Shown here piece after piece: positions 22,666 to 34,287 of a stretch of DNA of 64,000 nt; the stretch's first letter is position 1; every line of letters starts with the position of its first letter. The translations under genes were made by a program, and so were the position numbers. The stretch comes from Bemisia tabaci. Taxonomy: Eukaryota > Arthropoda > Insecta > Hemiptera > Aleyrodidae. Under the pieces are notes generated by a model. The model did not search any database, had not been told where the DNA came from, and saw nothing but the letters and a program-made list of their open reading frames with translations. The stretch is from the NCBI RefSeq assembly GCF_918797505.1, contig NC_092793.1:64785660-64849659 (forward strand), written 5' to 3'.

Positions 22666-24117
22666 GAGCAAACGCCACGGTAGCCGCGTGCTCAACAATT
22701 AAACTTAAAATGCCCGCAACCTGGTATTTGTCTTCGGCTTATCTCTTGCCTTGTTAATCCCCCCTAACATGCCGCCCTGTGCCCCTTCTCCGAGTCTCCT
22801 CTCTATTCGCCAGAGAATCGAGACGTGGAAACCTTGCCATTCTTTCCGTCGAAAGTCCTTCGCAAGGGACAACGTCTCATAACTTTCTTAATTTTACGGC
22901 AGAATCCTCATAACTTTCTTGATTTTACGGCAGAATCACCTACATTCTCTATCCCGTTATTTGATTTGGACAAAAAAGGGTATCAAATACGCTTTGTGGT
23001 GCTTAGGTGATCTTGAAAGAAAATGACGACTTTTTGGGATAGATTCCTCTCCGAAGTGGGACTTTCTTGTCTTATAATGACACTTTTCGGTTGTTTGCTC
23101 AGGGAAACCCCTTCACGAACCTCCCTTCTTAGTTGCTTGTGACCGAAGTGGATATTTTTGATCTACGAAGACTAGGACTTTGGTAAAGAATCGATCTCAA
23201 AAAGTCGGCATTTTCTTTCAAGACGACCCAAGCATTGTGAAGAGCGTATTGAACCGTACATTTTAGCCCAAAATGAAACGTGGGTCAGAACATGCATTTT
23301 TGCTTTAAAATCAATATGTCAAAAGTCGTGAAGGAAGGGAAGGGCCTACTTTCTTTTCAACGCGGCAAAAGTTCCCTCGACAACCTATTTATTTACTGGG
23401 TATAGAGGACACAGATTTCATTAAAAACTCGACTTGAATATTTGAGTGTTTTAATTACGGAATTCCTCAAAATTCTCGACAGAAAATATCCTTCCGCTGA
23501 TGAGTGAAGGAATTAGTCGCCAGGTGACATTTTGTAACGTCGTAGTGAAATTTAGCTTCTTTGACTCTTGCCTTTTCATATATATTTTTGTGCTCAAGAA
23601 CTACTTTTTCTTAGACTGAACTCAAAGGGGCACTCTTGGGCTTGGACATTCCCTTTTAACTCATTCAGGAACTTTGCTTTGGAAGATTACCAGAGCCTTG
23701 ATACGACTATTTTGACTCATGAGAGGGCATGTCGTACTTTGCGCAAATGAAGGCGCGTGCGGTCGATGCATGGGTCATGCACCAGTCATGCAAACTAGAG
23801 TACCTGTATACGGGAGAGTATTGCCATCTCAAAAGTGTGCCGCTCTCTCTCTGATTGGTCGGCTATCATGGAGCCCCAAAGTTGGACCAATGTATACAAA
23901 ACCCAGCCCTTCCGCACCTAGTTTGGCCCAATGTAAACAGACAAGATGGCGACAATGTTCTACGAAGTTCTAGATGTGATTTTGGGTGTGATACAAATTT
24001 TTTAAATCGAACTTCTAAATTGAGCTCGGATCAAACTTTGATGGATATTTTTGCCGAAAATTAAGCTTTGAGTGTGATTATCATTCATTTCTCAGCCGAT
24101 GATAGTTTAGGATAATA
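22666..24117. other. No confirmed gene; promoter-like patch near 23.85 kb
   Basis: Between 23850 and 23950 there are three CCAAT/ATTGG-type boxes followed by an ATG in good context (ACAAGATGGCG at 23946) opening a 19-codon frame. I cannot extend it into a gene. A solo element end (CTAGAGTACCTGTATACGGG) lies near 23797, related to the MITE at 28477-28854. Confidence 0.3.
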
Positions 24118-24176
24118 GGTCAGGTCAGGTTCGGTTAGGTTACGTTAGGTTAGGTTAGGTTAGGTTGGGTTAGGTT
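24118..24176 (+). repeat. Degenerate (GGTTA)n tract, left part
   Basis: About ten GGTTA-type units with variants (GGTCA, GGTTC, GGTTG). GGTTA repeats equal the insect telomere unit TTAGG read in another register. The tract stops at the left end of the TIR element that follows. Confidence 0.8.
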
Positions 24177-24775
24177 GCGATTGAGCACCGGGGAGAGCTC
24201 GGGTGGTGGAGCTCGCAGGTGGAATCATGAAACGTCACCGCTTGGGATAGTGACGCGCACCGGGCGCGCGCGAAATGAGCAAAATGAGCCAGAAATAGTT
24301 GCTTCCCTTGGAATATGTAGTCGAAAATAATAGCCTCGCCAGAAGCGGCTTTCGAATCAGAAAGACGAGCAAGAATTATCGACTTCTAACATTATAGTAA
24401 GAATAGGAAAGGCAGGATCAGACAACCGGGGTCGCTTTTGTGGGTGAGGAGGAAGACCATGATTAGGGTTGCCATTTGAATTTTTCATGTCTTACCCACG
24501 GAAGGGGGGGGGGGGTTGGCAAGGGGGAGTCGAACAAAAGTAAGTCCTCATCGAAAAATTTCCCTCGGTGACAAAACAATGAAAAAAACAGGGACGTTCT
24601 ATCATTTTTCGTTTAAAACTTATAACCACTTTTCAATTAGTTTAGAGACGCGCGGTAGATAGTTAATTTCACATGATTTAGGAGATGAGGATTGATCAGG
24701 GAGTCGTCTTATTAAATATTTTCTTTACATTTATCAATTTAATATATGTAAGTGCTGTTTTATTAGTCAGTGTTG

Positions 24776-25050
24776 CCCCGTTGGTGATTTAGCCTTCAAT
24801 TAACGAGAAAACTTCCCACGAATCATGAAATGGGAAGCGGGTGGGGCACAGTCAAAATGTGGGACGATTCTTCGCTGGTGCTTTTGCATCAATCAGCGGG
24901 AATACTTCCCACGAAACATGAAATGGAATGTGGGATAGGTCATAGTATAGTCGAAATGTAGGTTGGTTCTCCGCCGCGCCGGTGATTTCGCCTTCAACCA
25001 GGGAGCATACCTTTCATCAACATATATGAAATGCTGTGCGGCATTGCCAA
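24776..25050 (+). repeat. ~105 bp tandem repeat, three diverged units
   Basis: Units begin TTGGTGATTTAGCCTTCAAT, GCTGGTGCTTTTGCATCAAT and CCGGTGATTTCGCCTTCAAC. Each continues with a TTCCCACGAA-CATGAAATG type block. Confidence 0.65.
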
Positions 25051-25077
25051 ATTGGACGTAAATACAAGATTTGTCGA

Positions 25078-25395
25078 CCGACTCATGGATTTACAAACCG
25101 TGAGTGGATCGACAAACCCGTGAATGGATCGACAAACTTGTGAATGGATCGACAAACCCATGAGTCGATCGACAAATGCGTGAGTCGATCGATAAAAGCC
25201 GTGGGTCGATCGGCAAACCCGTGAATCAATCGACAGAAGCCGTGAGTCGATCGACAAACCCGTGAATGGATCGACAAAAGCCGTGAATGGATCGACAAAC
25301 CCGTGAATGGATCGACAAACCCTTGAATGGATCGACAAACCCGTGAGTGGATCGACAAACCCGTGAATCGATCGAAAAACCCGTGAATCGATCGA
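25078..25395. repeat. 20-22 bp minisatellite (GATCGACAAACCCGTGAATG)
   Basis: About fifteen units of GATCGACAAACCCGTGAATG with variants (AAAGCCGTGAGTC, AAACCCATGAGTC). Each unit contains the palindromic core GATC or CGATCG. The apparent proteins on the minus strand (SIHSRVCRSIHGF type) are the same unit read in several frames. Confidence 0.9.
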
Positions 25396-25754
25396 ATTTT
25401 GTCGACGGAATCGGTGTCAATTGATTCATGTCGATCGAATTGACACCGGTTTTTTTAATAATTTGTCGATCGAATCGGTGTCGATTGATTCACGTTTTCA
25501 TTTTTCGATCGAAATCCATACCCTCCACCTGCGGACCTCTATTTCTGTGAAAAATCAACAAATTTTAATTTTTTTGTACTTTATTCGAGACTTGTGAAAT
25601 TTCACTCTCCGTCTCTGTAACCAATTTAACAAAAACCAACAAAAACACCAGCATTTCGCGCACACTCGGCTCGCGTCTCCCTCCCGAGTTCCGATGACGT
25701 TTCATGATTCCACCTGCGACCTCCACCACCTGAGCTCTCTCCGGTGCTCAATCG

Positions 25755-25789
25755 GTTACGTTGGGTTAGGTTAGGTTAGGTTAGGTTAA
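25755..25789 (+). repeat. (GGTTA)n tract, right part
   Basis: Six to seven GGTTA-type units in the same orientation as the tract at 24118-24176, directly next to the right TIR. Confidence 0.8.
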
Positions 25790-25802
25790 TGTTCCTCAGG
25801 GT

Positions 25803-26300
25803 CGGGTTTGTTTACATGTTTCCATGTAGTACCATCAGTATGTTCCCATGATGGGACCAACAGATACCAAACTTTACATAAACTCTTTATCATGATGGTA
25901 AGACAGTCTAAATTGATATCATCATGTTACCATGCTTGTGCAATGTTGTTGACAACATTTTTTATTAAATCGTGTTTATATCATATTGGGACTTGCCATA
26001 TTGCTAGCATGTTGGTCTTTTACCCCAAGTTGATATCGCGTTGATACCATGTTGACATCATCTTGATACTAACATGGGCGTGTCAGACCCTGTTGGTAAC
26101 AACATGGTCTCAACATGTTACCAACATGGTCATTTTTAGCAGGGGTGTGTGAGGAATTTGCGATTTGACTATTGGTTCATACCATTGGTACCATCATATA
26201 TGTATGATAACAGGTTCCATTCACCCTGTTGCTATTATGTTGGGCCAGACCAACTTGTTACCAACATGGTCATTTTTTGCAGGGATGCAGCATCTCCATT
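25803..26300 (+). repeat. Cryptically simple region rich in AACATGGT
   Basis: Many variants of ACCATGTTGATACCATG and GTTACCAACATGGTCATTTT. The 22-base end block with ACCAACATGGTCATTTTT-GCAGGG occurs twice (about 26121 and 26258), flanking a piece of the 6256-type MITE (GTGTGTGAGGAATTTGCG). Looks like a repeat-derived, slippage-expanded region. Confidence 0.5.
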
Positions 26301-27149
26301 CCAGGTTCTATTCCCTCCCAAATTTTTTTTGTGAATTTTTGGGCAAACAAAACTTTATTTTGACTATCAATAGGTGTAGAATCAAGAAATATAGCTCGTC
26401 AAGCTCAATAGTTGGGCTTAAACCCGAATTTCCACCGTCAATAAGTGTATCACTTCCCAAAATTTGCTCTAATTTTACCTGATTACCCAAATTTTCATCT
26501 CAGAGGTGACATATAATACTTTTAATTGAAAATTGAACACAATTTTGATAAAAGCATCGTCGAGCACAAAATTAAAGCATAATTGAAAACATGTAACCCT
26601 TTCATATCTTGCAGAACTAAAAAAACTGAGAAAAAATTCATCCGTCATGAAAGATATCTGAAGCTTATTCTGCTTGTTTTTTAGACAGTTCCGTCTGTTT
26701 ATCGAAATGCCTGTCTTCCTTTTACACGAGAAGAAACTTTCATTTCTTGGAATATTGTAATATAAAATGGATCAAAAACACTGAATTTTAAAACTTCGAG
26801 TGGGCGTGTACCCGCTGAAGTGGAGATAAAGCCAGGAAAAGTTTGCGGAATTGCATTAACATATGAATTACACTGGTCAACGTTTTTTTTGGATTTTCCG
26901 AAGATTTGCCAACGGTTTCGGAGTAGATTTTTGGCTCTGATTCTGAAGATCACCTTTATTTACCTGTATCAGTGCAATTTATCCCGGGAAAGTTCTGAAT
27001 TTTTCCGAAGAAATCGGAATTTTCCTTAAAAATCTAGCTTAACCGGCAAAGTCAATTTTCCGGGAGAATCTGTGCACGATGGCAAAAACCTAGGAATTTT
27101 TCGATTTCGTAGCCTAAGACACATGAGAAACTATGTGTTATCCCCCTAA
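26301..27149. other. No gene seen
   Basis: AT-rich DNA. The overlapping ORFs at 26.3-27.0 kb show no motif I recognise. Confidence 0.4.
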
Positions 27150-27600
27150 TAAAATTTCCTTTTATTTCTTCATACCAAGGTTTTCCGGTCCAGTTTCATT
27201 AAAATCAATTAATTAGTCACCGAGATACAGTTTTAAGCCACGGCCGACATCTTAGATTTTCGAATCTTGGAAATTTGACTAAAATTTTCAGTTTCCCGTC
27301 AAAAAATATCTGTCGTTACCAAGTTTCATTTTAATAGATTGATTAGAGATAGAATTTTAGGCCACTTCCGCCACCTTGGATTTTCGAATTTTGAAAATTC
27401 GACTAAAAATTCGAATTCTCCATTAAAAAATACCTTGGGCTACCAATTTGCACGTAAAATCGATTGATTAGGTGCTGAGATAGCATTTTAGGCCATGTCT
27501 GCCATCTGGGATTTTCAAATTTTGTAAATTCGACTGAAAATTCGAGTTCCCCATTGAAAAATACCCCCAGAAACTAAGTTTCACTTAAATCGGTAGAACA
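27150..27600 (+). repeat. ~130 bp tandem repeat family, three units
   Basis: Each unit contains GCCATCTTGGATTTTCGAAT (variants), then AATTCGACTAAAAATTCGA, then CCATTAAAAAATACC and AAGTTTCA-T-AAATCGATTG. Units are spaced about 125-131 bp. The same unit recurs at 63640-63900. Confidence 0.7.
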
Positions 27601-28476
27601 GAGCGCCTACAGGGCTTAGACAAGCAAGTCTCAGTTGTAAGTTTGTAACGGTTTTCCACTCTGTCGCACTAAACTGGGACACTCGGACCGAATGGAATGG
27701 GACAGGATGGAACGGGACAGGATGGAAATAAGCTGTTTTCTAAGCTTATCTCTATCAGTGAGGACAATTATTTTGGTGTTTTTTTCACGGAATATTTAGT
27801 AGCACATCCTGGAGTATCGGAATAAGAAAAAATTTTCCCCAACGTCCACTTCGAAAGAATTTTACGAGTTGTATTGATATTAGTGCGTGTGTATGCTTGA
27901 CGCTCTGTTAGTTATCGTGTATAGCATTTCGTTTGGCATCATTAATGGCGTTAATCTTGCACAAAAAGTTGCGAATTTCAGAATTTTTGCCATCTGCGAC
28001 GTGTAAACTATTCAATCGAAACAAAAAAAGTCGTTTTTGGAAAAACCTCAATGTAACGGCAATCATTTAGAGCTTGTTACATCGTTGTCATGTCTCTCCT
28101 GACTGTTCCTGACTGTTGCTGGGGACAATGATTCTAGCGCGTGAAAAGGTTGTTGATGGAGCAAAAAAGAAATTGATCTATTTTTTTCTCAAATTCAAAA
28201 GCATTACCTATCATCTCCGAGAAAGGTTTCTCAAGTAGGTAATCACTCTAGTTATGCTGCAACATCGATTTAAAGTCAAGAACCAGGGACACGCAAATGG
28301 GACAAATGTAGGCAATTGGCACATTCAAAGTTCTCCTAAATTTTTATTTCAATCCAAATAAAGTTGAAAGTAGCATGTAATAGTCAACAATAGTGTGGAA
28401 AATGAGAAAAAAATTTGATCTGCCCATGTTTCTCAGATTATGACGATTAAAACAGCTGGGACACCAGATTAGACTA
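27601..28476. other. No gene seen
   Basis: Only a short GGGACAGGATGGAA duplication at about 27700-27725 was noticed. Confidence 0.4.
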
Positions 28477-28854
28477 GAGTACCTATATAGCGAGAGTATG
28501 GACGGATCGCTTCAGGGAGGGCTTAGGGCCCTAAAGTGCAGCCACCCTTCTAACCAACTTTCAACGCACAAAATTTCACTGCCAGTCTGCAGATTCCAAT
28601 TCTAACCAAGATGGCTAAGGATGTACATAAATGAGCGTTCTTTCGCAAAAATGAGTAAATTTATGCAAAAAGTAAATCAAATACGTGCTTTATAAACGAT
28701 GGTTCGTAATAATTGTATTAATAAATCGCTCTGGATAATTGAAATTCATAGGTTGGCTGTATTTCTGGGCCCTTTTATTCGCGGAGGCATCGGTGAAGGC
28801 CTGATGGATTTTCGGAGTTTCATATCTGTCTATATTCTCGCTATAAGGGTACTC
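28477..28854. mobile_element. 378 bp MITE, TA-flanked (GAGTACC ends)
   Basis: Starts GAGTACCTATATAGCGAGAG and ends CTCTCGCTATA..GGTACTC-type complement (ATTCTCGCTATAAGGGTACTC), flanked by TA at 28475-28476 and 28855-28856. Fits a Tc1/mariner-type MITE. A solo related end lies near 23797. Confidence 0.7.
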
Positions 28855-28869
28855 TAGATTGGACGCTTA

Positions 28870-30233
28870 TTTGCATTCACCCACGTGTCGAAGGATTTGC
28901 GCTAAAATCGGTCTGTTCAGGTAATTTGTTACGAGAAAAACGAATTTGACGTTAGATTTCCTTTGAAGAAAACGAGATTTCAAAATTGGTCGCCGGCTGA
29001 AGTTCAAAATGGCCGAAAATTGCCACCTAGGTTTTTTACTGATGGATTTGCCTGCAACTTGGATTCTAAGGGTATTTTGGCATAAGATTAGCCCATTTGA
29101 ACTTAGATTTGTAAAAAAAAACCAATTTTCAGTCATTTTGAACTATAAACGGCAGCCATTTTGGAAATTTCGTTTTTTTTAAAAAAAGAATCTGACGTTA
29201 AATACGTTTTTCTCGTGTCAAAATACCTCTTGATACCGATTTTCGCGCAAATCCATCGACAAATAACCGGTGTCAATTTTCGGCCATCTTGAACTTTACT
29301 CGCCGCCATTTGAAAAGGTTCGAGATATTATCTTCGGGTCTGCGATAAAAGTTTCCTTTTTTATGCTCTTTCGAACGAGCCATCACAAAGAGGGTGTTCC
29401 CATTTGAAAAAAAAGTTGGGGTCCCTTCCCCTCCAAACAGCCCGCCACAAGGGGGGGGGGGGATATTGGGTCCCTGGTACCGCGGCCCAGGCCCTAGAGG
29501 GGCTCGTTCCGCTGGTGAAAAACCACTACGTATTCACATACAACCCTTGTCTCACAAGGAAACGTGAAAATTTTACCCTAAAAATTTCGCAAAAGGTGAA
29601 TAAATTTTCAAAAACATGCTGGGACACTTTAAAATTCTTCATACTTCTTTAAAGATTTCTATCCACATTCAAGATTTTTAGCGTGGAATGATATTTTTAG
29701 TAACTACGGTTAATTTCCTTCCGTCGTGGGATGCTCAGAGCATCCGTTCTGGGCATCTTATAGACTTCAATGGCTCAAACTCTCTCGCCATAGATGTACC
29801 GAAGGGGAGTCCAGGAGGACCTGCGTCCTGCCCTTCATTTTAAAAAAAATTCCAGATGTTTTGAATGCAACTATTCGAATGTATTTTGTTCTGAAAGTAA
29901 AAAAAAAAGATCTTAATTATTCTGCAGAAATTGATGGAAAATCTCCGTCATGGGAGCTTCAATATGCGTCCAAATAGATTTAAAATGTCAGAAATTTCCC
30001 GGGGCAGGCCCCCCGGACCCCCCTCTGTGCTGGGGGCCCAGGCCTTGAAATTGGTACCAGGGCCCGAGATGGGATGTGGCGGGCCTGCCTCCAAAAGGTG
30101 CCTCCCTGAAAATTTTAGGGGGGCCAATAGGTAGTTCCCTTTGACCTAGGAACATCCCTCAAATTTCAAATCTTTACCTGAATTAGGTAAAAAGTTATTA
30201 GAGGGGGTGGAAGGGACTTTTGGATCACCCTGA
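28870..30233. mobile_element. CAGGG-family foldback, degraded copy
   Basis: The right end (about 30105-30233) carries GAAAATTTTAGGGGGGCC and GGATCACCCTGAA, matching the ends of the family at 47.1 and 63.4 kb. The parts 29430-29515 and 30000-30075 are mutual inverted repeats around GGTACC and GGCCCAGGCC. Blocks with GAGAAAAACGAATTTGACGT and AAAATGGCCG at 28.9-29.3 kb match the arms at 47.5 kb. The left terminus is missing. A G run lies at about 29449-29462. Confidence 0.55.
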
Positions 30234-30770
30234 ATAGTTTTCTCTTCAAAATTACTTATAAAGTTAGAACTCTTCTGCAAAAAGACATCCAATTAATGAT
30301 TAATGCAAGAATAATCAAAATAACGACGCAGACGGTGCACGCGCATGCACAGTGAATATTTTCTTCCTTATACGACATTCAAGAGGTAGGTATAAAAAAC
30401 TGATTTATTTGTGGCGCACTCCGATGACGTTTTTCACGTACCGCGATACCGCCTGAAGGTTATGTTCTCTACATTTTGCAACCAAAAGACAATTAATCAA
30501 ACTTGAGTTAATAGTTGGGAGCGGACAATACATACGTGGACGGAAAACAGTGGGTAAAAAAGTAGGTAAATCAGAAAATTTGAGTTCTGTAGAAAGGGGG
30601 GCTGCAGCTGGATCCCTTAACAGCCGCGAGACAGTGCGATCTATATCATAACAAAATAACAATGAATTAGTCAAATGATCAGAACATTCTGATGTCAATG
30701 CTTAAAATTATCTGGACCCACCTGGGTGAAGGGTGAAATGAATGAATCTGAAAAAAGATACCTTCGGCCG

Positions 30771-30883
30771 AAAGAGGGGGAGAGAGAGAGAGGGGGGAGA
30801 GAGAGAGGGGGGAGAGAGAGAGGGGGGAGAGAGAGAGGGGGGAGAGAGAGGGGGAGAGAGGGGGGAGGGGGGAGAGAGAGAGA
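30771..30883 (+). repeat. Purine-only G/A minisatellite (113 bp)
   Basis: One strand is purely A/G for 113 bases, built from AGAGAGAGAGGGGGG units of 16-18 bp. Such homopurine mirror-rich tracts can form triplex (H-DNA) structures. The ORFs here (RERGG repeats, LSLPPLSLP repeats) are artefacts of the repeat. Confidence 0.9.
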
Positions 30884-31878
30884 TGCATCAATGGTGGGGA
30901 GCAGTACGAAAAAGAGAGAGGTAGCCAGAAGAGTTTTAAGGAGGTGGTGGGTGGAGTAGAGAGAAAAAACCTGGTGCGTGAGCTGCATTAAATTGCACTT
31001 GCTACTACTCGTATTGATTCGATCATTCACCGTAATTAAGTCATCGGCCGACTTTATATTTATGAGTTCAATAGTTTCTTTCTATTCATCTCGCTTGGCG
31101 ATTTATTTCTATTTTTTACCTCAATTTTCAGATTAGCTGCGCCCATTCAAGCTTTTTTTCCCCTCTCCCTATTGACAACAGACTTTGTGTAGAAGTGCAC
31201 CCGCGGTTACTGATGACCCATCGGCCGAACCTTGCTCGGGTATTTAATTAAAGCTAGGTACACAAGGCTCTAATTCAGCGATTTATCAACTGTTGTCCGA
31301 AGAGAGGAAAAATTGTAATTAAGTGGAATCATTAGAGGAGCGCTCGGTAATTGGCTGTGATCTATCGCATATTTTTCAAATCCGCACTTAAATTCTATGA
31401 GCCATTGGTGAATGTTGCCACTTATGATTAAAGTACAAGTTTTTTTATCGTTTTCTCTGTTACTCTTCCGAATCTGACAGCCTGGACGCACTCATTATTC
31501 AATTATCTAATCTATCATTGCGAGAAATTTTCGAGTATCCTTGCTAGGTGTCCTTCACCTGATAAATCGTGGTTCAACTCTTGCAAGTTTTCCTTAAAGT
31601 TAACGTTTTCTTTTCTTCCTTTTGTTACAGCATTACTTCACCCCCATATTCTTTAATTCATAATTTTCTTATACCTATTTTTAAATTTTTTCCCTAGTTT
31701 TTTACTCATCACTTTAAAAACGACCAGCGTTTCTATCATTTAACGCATCGATAGTGAATTACTGGCCCTAGGGAAATACGCATTTCGAATGATTGTTTCA
31801 AAATTTTTCCCTTAAGTACTCAATTACTTCCAAAGAAAAACATCAAATACTTTTGTATTACGTTTTCAGAGACCATTT
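30884..31878. other. No gene seen
   Basis: Unremarkable AT-rich sequence; no paired repeats or coding frames recognised. Confidence 0.4.
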
Positions 31879-32684
31879 GAATCGGCTCATGCGAAAACCG
31901 CTAATGTCCATTTTCTCTTATTTTGAGTAAACTGCAAAAAACTGTAGAAGCCTGTTAAATGCGGGATTAAAAAATGTTTAGAAGTTGATTATTACAAGAA
32001 AGGATTGTAGAAAAGGATCCCTGACAGTCTCCAGCTCCTCTCCTGTCTGGGACGGAGTAATTAAAAAGAAAGGACTCTGGACATTAGCGGTTTTCGCATG
32101 ATGCGTAAAAATCGCCGAGTTTTGGAACCGTTTGATATTTTCAAAATTCATTCTAAAGATGTCAAAGCGGTAGATTATAATTCACATAAAGTTAAAAAAT
32201 AAAATTCCGGACAATTGCGGTACTTAAAATAAGTTTCATCACAAAACTCCCAGCAATAAACTGGACATTAGCGGTTTTCGCATGAGTTGTGCGTGGACGG
32301 TTCTAAAACATCAAAAACGCATATTTTTCAGTATGCCTTTCGGGCAAAATAAGGTTATCCCTAAGGTGATGGAAAAAACGGAGGTCGCGTGGATTCAGCG
32401 CCTTAAAATGCATAAAGATCACCTAATGTCGTCCAGGAGACATTTTTTTATTTTGGTTTGTTGTACAGTATAATGAGGCATGTAACGAAATTAAGATGGA
32501 CATTAGCGCGATTTTCGCATGATTCGGACCATGGCCCCCCCTGAAAAGGGCTTCAAACCTAAGGAACAAACATTTTCACTACCTACATTAATGAGTGTGT
32601 CTGACCTCCGAGAGTATATTTTAACCAAAAAATCTCAAAATTGATAAAAATTGACGCATTAGCGGTTTTCGCACGAGCCGATTC
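31879..32684. mobile_element. 806 bp TIR element with its end motif repeated inside
   Basis: Left end GAATCGGCTCATGCGAAAAC and the right end are inverted copies over about 30 bp, flanked by direct ATTT (31875-31878, 32685-32688). Inside, the end motif GGACATTAGCGGTTTTCGCA recurs in right-end orientation near 32080, 32262 and, slightly changed, 32491. These spaced subterminal copies of the end resemble transposase-binding arrays. No ORF of note. Confidence 0.7.
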
Positions 32685-32688
32685 ATTT

Positions 32689-34080
32689 TCAATTGCAAAA
32701 AATAAATCATACGATTTTCTACAAATTATAAAAGACTGGTCTTACTTCATTAAATTGAAATACTTATCATACTTCAGAGGCCTCCTAGGTATAGTGAATA
32801 GAGACACTACATCTTTCTTAGTTTCACCATCGATTACCTACCAACATTTTAATGCTTCATTTGCCTTTAAAATCCTTCATGAAAATTAAGATTTTTTATA
32901 TACCTAACTCAGGGTAGACCGCACATTAGTCACAGAAGTTAAGTGAGACATAAGTGAAGAGATTTCGTCCGAAAAAAAAAGAAGCGAAACGAATTAACAC
33001 GGCAAAGGAAGTGACTTTTGGCGCTGAGAAAATATTTCCAGCAGACATTTTACTTGAAAATCTTGCTATTCTTCTTTCGCGGTTCAATACTTACCATGAA
33101 ATGATAGGAACAAAAAACAAGCGGGAAAGTTCTAATACGTGGGTATTAGAGAAGCGCTCAGCGGTGAGCGCAATTTTAATGAGTCCCAGATTTAATTTAC
33201 TACCTGTTAACTGAGTATGTTAAAATTTGCAATAATTAAAACATCTAAAATTGTGCTTCCTCCCCCCCCCTCCCCCGAAAAAAATCCAAGATCCATAAGA
33301 AAAATAATGATCCATTACTTAAGTACCGAAATATTAATACATAAAAAATCCTCGATTTCTCATAAAAACAGAGAAAACTATTACGGCTCCAAAAAAATAA
33401 CTTTTCTAGATCATTTGAAGAAAATGTATCAAAGATGAACGTATCACTTAACGAGGCCAAATTAATTGTTTTAATGATGCCCTAATTGGACACGTAAAAA
33501 ATATTATAGGTAAATAAATGAACGAAATATAAATATTAATAGGTAAATGATGAGACAATAAACGAAATCAATCAACTGCAACTGATTGTGAGTACTGAAG
33601 GTAACTTTTCGCGAATCGAAGGCACCATGTGTCCGCTAGGTTGCAGCACACTACGCTAAAACCTTCTAATGACTCATGATCAGACACAACCTTTCCTATG
33701 TTTATTGTTTATGCTCTATGATACTCTGTCTTCGTGATAACAGGATTTCATTCATACAATACAATAATCTAATACGTAATTACGTAAATAGAGAAAGAGA
33801 ATTCTTGCAATACCAGAATTATAACCAGGGTAAACGGAAATTACATTCATTTTTTCCTCCTCATATTATGTTGAGCCTTAGTGAAAAATCTTTCCCACTT
33901 TCCTTCCGCAGTTTTCCTTCTGACAGCAAATTGTTAATCATGTTCTCCTGAAATCCTTGCTTTCATTTAGTAGATTCGGAATTTCTCATAAATTTTAGGA
34001 ATTTAAATGCGTTTACAGAAATTTCTGGCCAACCAAAGGCAGAAGTTGCCTCTACGCCTTAATTTATAAAGGTAACTTAC
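32689..34080. other. No gene seen
   Basis: AT-rich, with a C run near 33262. The ORF at 32954-33214 is Lys-rich at its start but shows no known motif. Confidence 0.4.
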
Positions 34081-34287
34081 GTTCTGTGTAATTAATAAAC
34101 CATGCTGGCCCAAATATCTGAAACCCTCTACTGTGATAACATTCGAATCAGTCACTGTTACAGGGACAGTAATATCTTCAATGTAATCTATAGGGATATT
34201 GTAGGTATAGGTATATCGTAACAAGTCAACAGTGAAACTAGCAGACCATGTATCTCGTTTGCGGTGCTTAAAAATCTCCGCTCCCAT
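34081..34287 (-). CDS. Possible coding exon, family not recognised
   Basis: On the minus strand an ATG at 34287 opens 69 codons (starting MGAEIFKHRKRDTW, including TVPVTVTDSNVITVEGFRYL) and ends exactly at AAC|GTAAGT, a consensus 5' splice site in phase 0. Composition is protein-like and there is no repeat in the segment. No partner exon was confirmed downstream; the ORFs at 34496-34732 and 35584-35898 (minus) could be related upstream pieces but I cannot link them. Function unknown. Confidence 0.35.

Larger units (their letters stand above)
24178..25754. mobile_element. TIR element inserted in a GGTTA array (1577 bp)
   Basis: Left end CGATTGAGCACCGGGGAGAG and right end are inverted copies over about 62 bp, running through GTGGTGGAG and CAGGTGGAATCATGAAACGT. 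On both outer sides lie GGTTA repeats in the same orientation, so the element appears to have split one array. Inside are a ~105 bp repeat (24776-25050) and a 20 bp minisatellite (25078-25395). No transposase ORF. Confidence 0.7.

Noticed and set aside
23946..24005. Start of a DnaJ-like protein (MATMFYEVLDV)
   Set aside because: Only about ten codons resemble a J-domain start and no J-domain exon follows.
24994..25429. Minus-strand ORFs with SIHSRVCRSIHGFVDPF repeats
   Set aside because: Frames of the 20 bp minisatellite; no start context or flanking gene structure.
24118..25789. Chromosome end (telomere)
   Set aside because: The GGTTA tracts are short, degenerate and lie internally, with ordinary DNA on both sides.
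30679..31030. Ser/Leu/Pro- and Arg/Glu/Gly-rich ORFs
   Set aside because: Translation of a pure purine/pyrimidine repeat.
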